A DNA stretch of 25,808 nucleotides from CAMEON01 sp964463245 (GTDB lineage Bacteria; Bacillota; Clostridia; Oscillospirales; CAG-272): assembly GCA_964463245.1 (NCBI GenBank), contig CAYXBU010000026.1, forward strand, positions 1 to 25,808, in the 5' to 3' direction. The translations under genes were made by a program, and so were the position numbers. Of the stretch, positions 23,165 to 25,808 are shown in pieces. Below the pieces are notes generated by a model that made no database searches, had not been told where the DNA came from, and was given only the letters and a program-made list of their open reading frames with translations. How positions within the stretch are numbered: position 1 is the stretch's first letter; every line of letters starts with the position of its first letter.

Positions 23165-24027
23165 GCGCTCTCCTCCTCGGTCTGCGGCACACCCGTATTC
23201 GGCGCGGCGGTGTCGGTCAGCTCGTACAGGGTGCCGAAGCGGTAGCCGCGCGCCCGTATCTCCGCCAGCAGGGACGGCAGGATGGTCGCGTTGGTCGCGG
23301 AGGTGGGGTGCAGGAGCATGACCTCCCCGTCGTGCAGGTTATCCAGTATCTTGGCCTTGGCGGCCGCGACCTCGGGTTGCTTGGCGTTGTCCCAGTCCGC
23401 GTAGCCGAAGCTCCAGAACACGGTCTGATACCCCTCTGCCGAGGCCGCCGCCAGAAGACTGCGGCTGAACCGCCCCGCGGGCGGGCGGAAGAAGGGGGAC
23501 GGCTCTACCCCGACCGCCCGACAAGCCTCGTCCAGTCGCGCCAGTTCGGTCGCGACCTCCTCCGCGCTCCAGGTCGTCATGTCCTTGTGAGCATAGGAGT
23601 GGTTACAGACCAAATGTCCCTCCGCCGCCATGCGGCGGATCAGCTCCGGGTGCGCCTCCACCAGATGACCCAGCACGAAGAATGCCCCGGTCGCGCCCGC
23701 CGCCGCCAGCGCGTCCAGAGTCTTCTCGACATTCCCGTTCTCATAGCCCGCATCAAAGGTCAGGTAGACCACCTTATCGGCCGCGTTCGGGTCACGGTGC
23801 CCCGGGTGGTCATCCAGATACCACCCGCCCAGCTCGCGTATGAAGGCAAATCGCCCGTCAGCCTGCGGTCGGATATGCCCCCGCACATGGGCGCAATACC
23901 AGCTGTAGGCCTCCTCCTGCGCCCCGGTCGGGGAGGTCATCGAAAGCAGACATATGATCAAGGACAAGAGCCCCGCGCCCATCCGGCACAGGCGGCGTTT
24001 CCTGCCCTGTTTTTCCAAATAAATCAA
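23161..24027 (-). CDS. PdaA-like delta-lactam-biosynthetic de-N-acetylase
   Basis: A 288-residue exported protein of the PdaA type, which in spore formers removes the acetyl group of MurNAc as a step toward muramic delta-lactam in spore cortex. The signal peptide has a strongly basic n-region (KQGRKRRLCR), a Leu/Ile-rich core and a likely cleavage after TGA near residue 36. The CE4 domain shows the PdaA-specific TFDAGYENG (Asp92, Ala replacing the first-shell second Asp), NHSYAHKD with His143 and His147, FRPPAGRFS, TVFWSFGYADWD and LLHPTS with His240. The start is TTG at 24027, with AAAGGAG 9 bases upstream; the first ATG (23982) would remove the basic n-region. No strong promoter was found; an 11-base inverted repeat lies in its leader. 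If sporulation-linked, the host may form spores. Confidence 0.9.
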   Translation of the reverse strand: MIYLEKQGRKRRLCRMGAGLLSLIICLLSMTSPTGAQEEAYSWYCAHVRGHIRPQADGRFAFIRELGGWYLDDHPGHRDPNAADKVVYLTFDAGYENGNVEKTLDALAAAGATGAFFVLGHLVEAHPELIRRMAAEGHLVCNHSYAHKDMTTWSAEEVATELARLDEACRAVGVEPSPFFRPPAGRFSRSLLAAASAEGYQTVFWSFGYADWDNAKQPEVAAAKAKILDNLHDGEVMLLHPTSATNATILPSLLAEIRARGYRFGTLYELTDTAAPNTGVPQTEEESA

Positions 24028-24058
24028 GTGGATCAGCTCCTTTCACCCATAGTGTGCG

Positions 24059-24101
24059 CCGCTTTGCCCCGCCGCTCTCATGCAATGGTCGGGCAAAGCG
24101 G
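24059..24101. repeat. 11-base inverted repeat upstream of the deacetylase pair
   Basis: CCGCTTTGCCC (24059-24069) and GGGCAAAGCGG (24091-24101) are exact complements separated by 21 bases. It lies 30-75 bases upstream of the PdaA-like start, inside the likely leader RNA, and could form a large-loop hairpin or bind a regulator. No T-run follows on the minus strand. Confidence 0.5.
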
Positions 24102-24202
24102 AATAAAATAGACAGGGCGACAGAAGGCGGTATTCCGTGCAATTTGTTCAAAAGTTTCCCGACAATTGTTCCGTTATTCACGGTTTTTTCACATATCTGT
24201 AG

Positions 24203-24219
24203 TATAATACCCGTATTAT
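24203..24219 (+). promoter_or_regulatory. -10 element within a palindrome, upstream of the VTC gene
   Basis: A perfect TATAAT (24203-24208) lies in the inverted repeat ATAATAC-CC-GTATTAT (24204-24219). The -35 region is poor (ACGGTT at the right distance), which suggests an activated or weak promoter. The palindrome would cover the -10 and the start site, a standard place for a repressor. On the other strand it also offers TATTAT as a -10. Predicted start near 24215, about 36 bases before the VTC start. Confidence 0.5.
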
Positions 24220-24250
24220 CGGAGGGCGTAAGCCGAAAGGGGGCGGTCAT

Positions 24251-25012
24251 ATGGCGGGGAATACCTTCAAGCGCATGGAGAAGAAGACGACTCTCCCGAC
24301 CGAGGCAGTCCCGGAGCTGATGGCCCGCATCGAGGCCTACATGAACCCGGATGCCTACAATGTGGACAGAAAGCCCTACACCATATGCAACCTGTACTTT
24401 GACGAGTGGGATGACGATGTCATCCGCACCTCGGTGGAGAAGCCGTGGTACAAGGAAAAGTTGCGCCTGCGAAGCTACGGCACACCCACCGATGACACGA
24501 AGGTGTTCTTGGAATTAAAGAAAAAATGCGACAAGGTCGGCACCAAGCGGCGCACCAAGCTACCCTACCGCGACCTGCAGCAGTACCTCGCCACAGGTCG
24601 ACATCCCGATGGGCTCTCCTACATAGACGAGCAGGTGCTCCGCGAGATCGACTACTACCGCTCCCACCACGACGTTGCCCCGCGGGTGTACGTCAGCTAC
24701 CTGCGAAACGCCTACTTCGGCAAGGAGGATCCCTCCTTCCGAGTCACCTTTGACAGCGACATCCTGACAAGGCGTCATGATCTGGATCTTGCCCTCGGGC
24801 GGTACGGCGAGCCTGCCCTCTCCCCCGGGAAGACCCTCTTGGAGGTCAAGTTCGCGGGAGCAGTCCCGGTCTGGTTCTGTCGGATCATGAGCGAGTTCGG
24901 ACTGTCCTTCCACACCTTCTCCAAGGTCGGAACAAATTTCAAGCTGTATACATACGAGCAGGCCTGCGCCGCGCATCCAAACGAGGAGCACATCCTGCGG
25001 CTGATTCATTAA
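24251..25012 (+). CDS. VTC-domain protein (polyphosphate polymerase type)
   Basis: A 253-residue protein consisting of a single VTC domain of the triphosphate-tunnel fold, the catalytic part of yeast Vtc4, which polymerises phosphate from ATP. Tunnel residues are conserved: FKRMEKK at the N-terminus (Glu10, Lys11, Lys12), KLRLRSYG (Arg72, Arg74), FLELKKK (Glu88, Lys90), TKRRTKL, PRVYVSYLR, FRVTFD, LLEVKF (Glu198, Lys200) and FSKVGT near the C-terminus. Polyphosphate synthesis is expected but bacterial activity is less well documented than in yeast. The start at 24251 has AAAGGGGGC about 6 bases upstream. A palindrome overlaps its promoter. The DUF4956 gene follows after 14 bases, a common pairing that suggests a membrane complex. 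Confidence 0.9.
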   Translation: MAGNTFKRMEKKTTLPTEAVPELMARIEAYMNPDAYNVDRKPYTICNLYFDEWDDDVIRTSVEKPWYKEKLRLRSYGTPTDDTKVFLELKKKCDKVGTKRRTKLPYRDLQQYLATGRHPDGLSYIDEQVLREIDYYRSHHDVAPRVYVSYLRNAYFGKEDPSFRVTFDSDILTRRHDLDLALGRYGEPALSPGKTLLEVKFAGAVPVWFCRIMSEFGLSFHTFSKVGTNFKLYTYEQACAAHPNEEHILRLIH

Positions 25013-25026
25013 AAGGAGATGTTCAC

Positions 25027-25704
25027 ATGGAATACATATTGAAGACCATCGATATCACCCCCATCACGCTGGGACGAGCACTGACCATCATGGGCTGCTC
25101 GGTCGGGTTTGCCGTGGCACTGATGCTGGTGTATATGTTCACTCATCGCCGCACCGGCTGGAGACCCTCCCTCGCCATGACCGTGCTCCTGCTGGGGCCC
25201 ATCGTGTCCATCATCGTTTTCTGTATTGGAAGCAACATCGCCCGCGCCATCTCCATCGGCGGCGGTCTGGCTCTGATCCGCTTCCGCAACACGGTGGATG
25301 ATCCCCGCGACCTCATCTACATCTTCCTCTCGCTGGCCTCCGGTATGGCGTGCGGGATCGGCTTCATCGGCTTTGGTGCCGTCGCCGTGGGGATCGTCCT
25401 CCTGCTCATGATCCTGACCTCCCTCATTGGACTGGATCGCATCGGCGGGCGCGGGAAACAGCTGCGCATCTTGATCCCCGAGTCGCTGGATTACTCCGGC
25501 GTGTTTGATCCGGTGCTCAAGAAGTATTGCCGCGGCTACCACCTCAACCGCATAAAGACCGAGGACTACGGCACCCTCTTGCGGCTGGACTACCGCATCG
25601 TCCTCAAGAACGACAAGCAGGAAAAGCAGTTTCTGGATGAGCTGCGGGTGCTCAACGGAAACCTCGCCATCTCTATCGTACAGACGGCTGTCGAAGAGCA
25701 GTGA
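25027..25704 (+). CDS. DUF4956 membrane protein
   Basis: A 225-residue membrane protein of the DUF4956 family, function unknown. About four hydrophobic segments lie at 17-38, 48-68, 93-112 and 113-132. Between the second and third is the family signature ARAISIGGGLALIRFRNT followed by DPRDLIYIF. The C-terminal 90 residues (from about 135) form a soluble, probably cytoplasmic, alpha/beta domain. AAAAGGAG lies about 7 bases upstream of the ATG, 14 bases after the VTC stop, so the two are one unit. The partner position next to a VTC polymerase suggests a role in anchoring it or moving polyphosphate, by analogy with the membrane part of yeast VTC; that is inference. The unit ends at the hairpin at 25721. 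A CotH-type gene that often follows this pair is absent on this strand. Confidence 0.9.
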   Translation: MEYILKTIDITPITLGRALTIMGCSVGFAVALMLVYMFTHRRTGWRPSLAMTVLLLGPIVSIIVFCIGSNIARAISIGGGLALIRFRNTVDDPRDLIYIFLSLASGMACGIGFIGFGAVAVGIVLLLMILTSLIGLDRIGGRGKQLRILIPESLDYSGVFDPVLKKYCRGYHLNRIKTEDYGTLLRLDYRIVLKNDKQEKQFLDELRVLNGNLAISIVQTAVEEQ

Positions 25705-25720
25705 GCGCATCCCCATATAC

Positions 25721-25760
25721 AGAAGACCGACCGAGCGGGTGCTCGGTCGGTCTTCTCTTT
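25721..25760 (+). terminator. Strong terminator after the VTC/DUF4956 unit
   Basis: AGAAGACCGACCGAGC and its exact complement (25741-25756) form a 16-base stem with a GGGT loop, followed by the T-rich CTTTATTC. It also lies just past the stop of a convergent minus-strand frame and may serve both directions. Confidence 0.93.
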
Positions 25761-25808
25761 ATTCATTTTCGTCCGATGATGGCTCTGTCGGTTCTGTTGA
25801 CGGCTCCG
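25759..25808 (-). CDS. C-terminal end of a Thr/Glu/Pro-rich protein, cut by the window edge
   Basis: On the minus strand the frame entering from the right edge reads EPSTEPTEPSSDENE and stops with TAA at 25761-25759, immediately before the terminator hairpin. The Thr/Ser-Glu-Pro pattern is the same style as the linkers of the two lipoproteins at 4665 and 12517, so this is probably the tail of a secreted or membrane protein. Only 16 codons are visible; the identity is unknown. A neighbouring frame is also open across this short stretch, but its content is not characteristic. Confidence 0.5.
   Translation of the reverse strand, partial: EPSTEPTEPSSDENE

Overview
The window looks like chromosomal DNA of a GC-rich, low-oxygen member of the Bacillota, most likely class Clostridia and plausibly an Oscillospirales/gut lineage. 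This is inferred from sigma-A promoters of the TTGACA-17-TATAAT type, GGAGG-type ribosome sites, the block recJ / rel / dtd / hemZ, DisA_N-type CdaA, PdaA-type deacetylases, an ECF-type S component, and lipoproteins with Thr/Glu/Pro-rich linkers. No rRNA, tRNA, transposase, phage gene or CRISPR array was found. No stretch longer than 300 bases lacks a gene.

Layout. Positions 1-187 hold a strong leftward promoter with a palindrome between its -35 and -10 boxes, and the start of a small reading frame that leaves the window. queA (188-1276, minus) and dapA (1481-2416, plus) diverge. Two sugar-isomerase/epimerase-type TIM-barrel genes follow on the minus strand (2498-3355 and 3561-4421), each with a GC-rich palindrome beyond its 3' end. 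A pair of strong divergent promoters (4475-4503 minus, 4597-4625 plus) separates them from a plus-strand unit: a GH123/DUF4091-like lipoprotein with a 14-unit Thr-Asp/Glu-Pro-Ala linker, coupled to an unrecognised 115-residue protein and closed by a strong terminator at 7621.

From 22109 down to 7681 ten genes run collinearly on the minus strand with gaps of -4 to 105 bases: cdaA, a small one-helix membrane protein, a FAD-dependent dehydrogenase, recJ, rel, dtd, hemZ, a very large beta-helix lipoprotein with GH110-like features, an ECF S component and cysE. The makers of c-di-AMP and (p)ppGpp therefore lie in one gene string with DNA repair, tRNA proofreading and radical-SAM functions, and a secreted glycosidase-like protein is inserted in it. 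Upstream lies a two-gene unit of overlapping polysaccharide deacetylases (24027-22298).

At the right end a plus-strand pair, a VTC-domain polyphosphate polymerase and a DUF4956 membrane protein, is driven from a promoter whose -10 box lies inside a palindrome, and ends at a perfect hairpin terminator. The last 50 bases read on the minus strand as the Thr/Glu/Pro-rich C-terminus of a further, probably surface, protein.

Most genes are housekeeping. The less ordinary material is the cell-surface set (two glycosidase-like lipoproteins, two deacetylases, VTC/DUF4956), the short membrane protein next to CdaA, the uncharacterised 115-residue protein, and several palindromic or structured intergenic elements.
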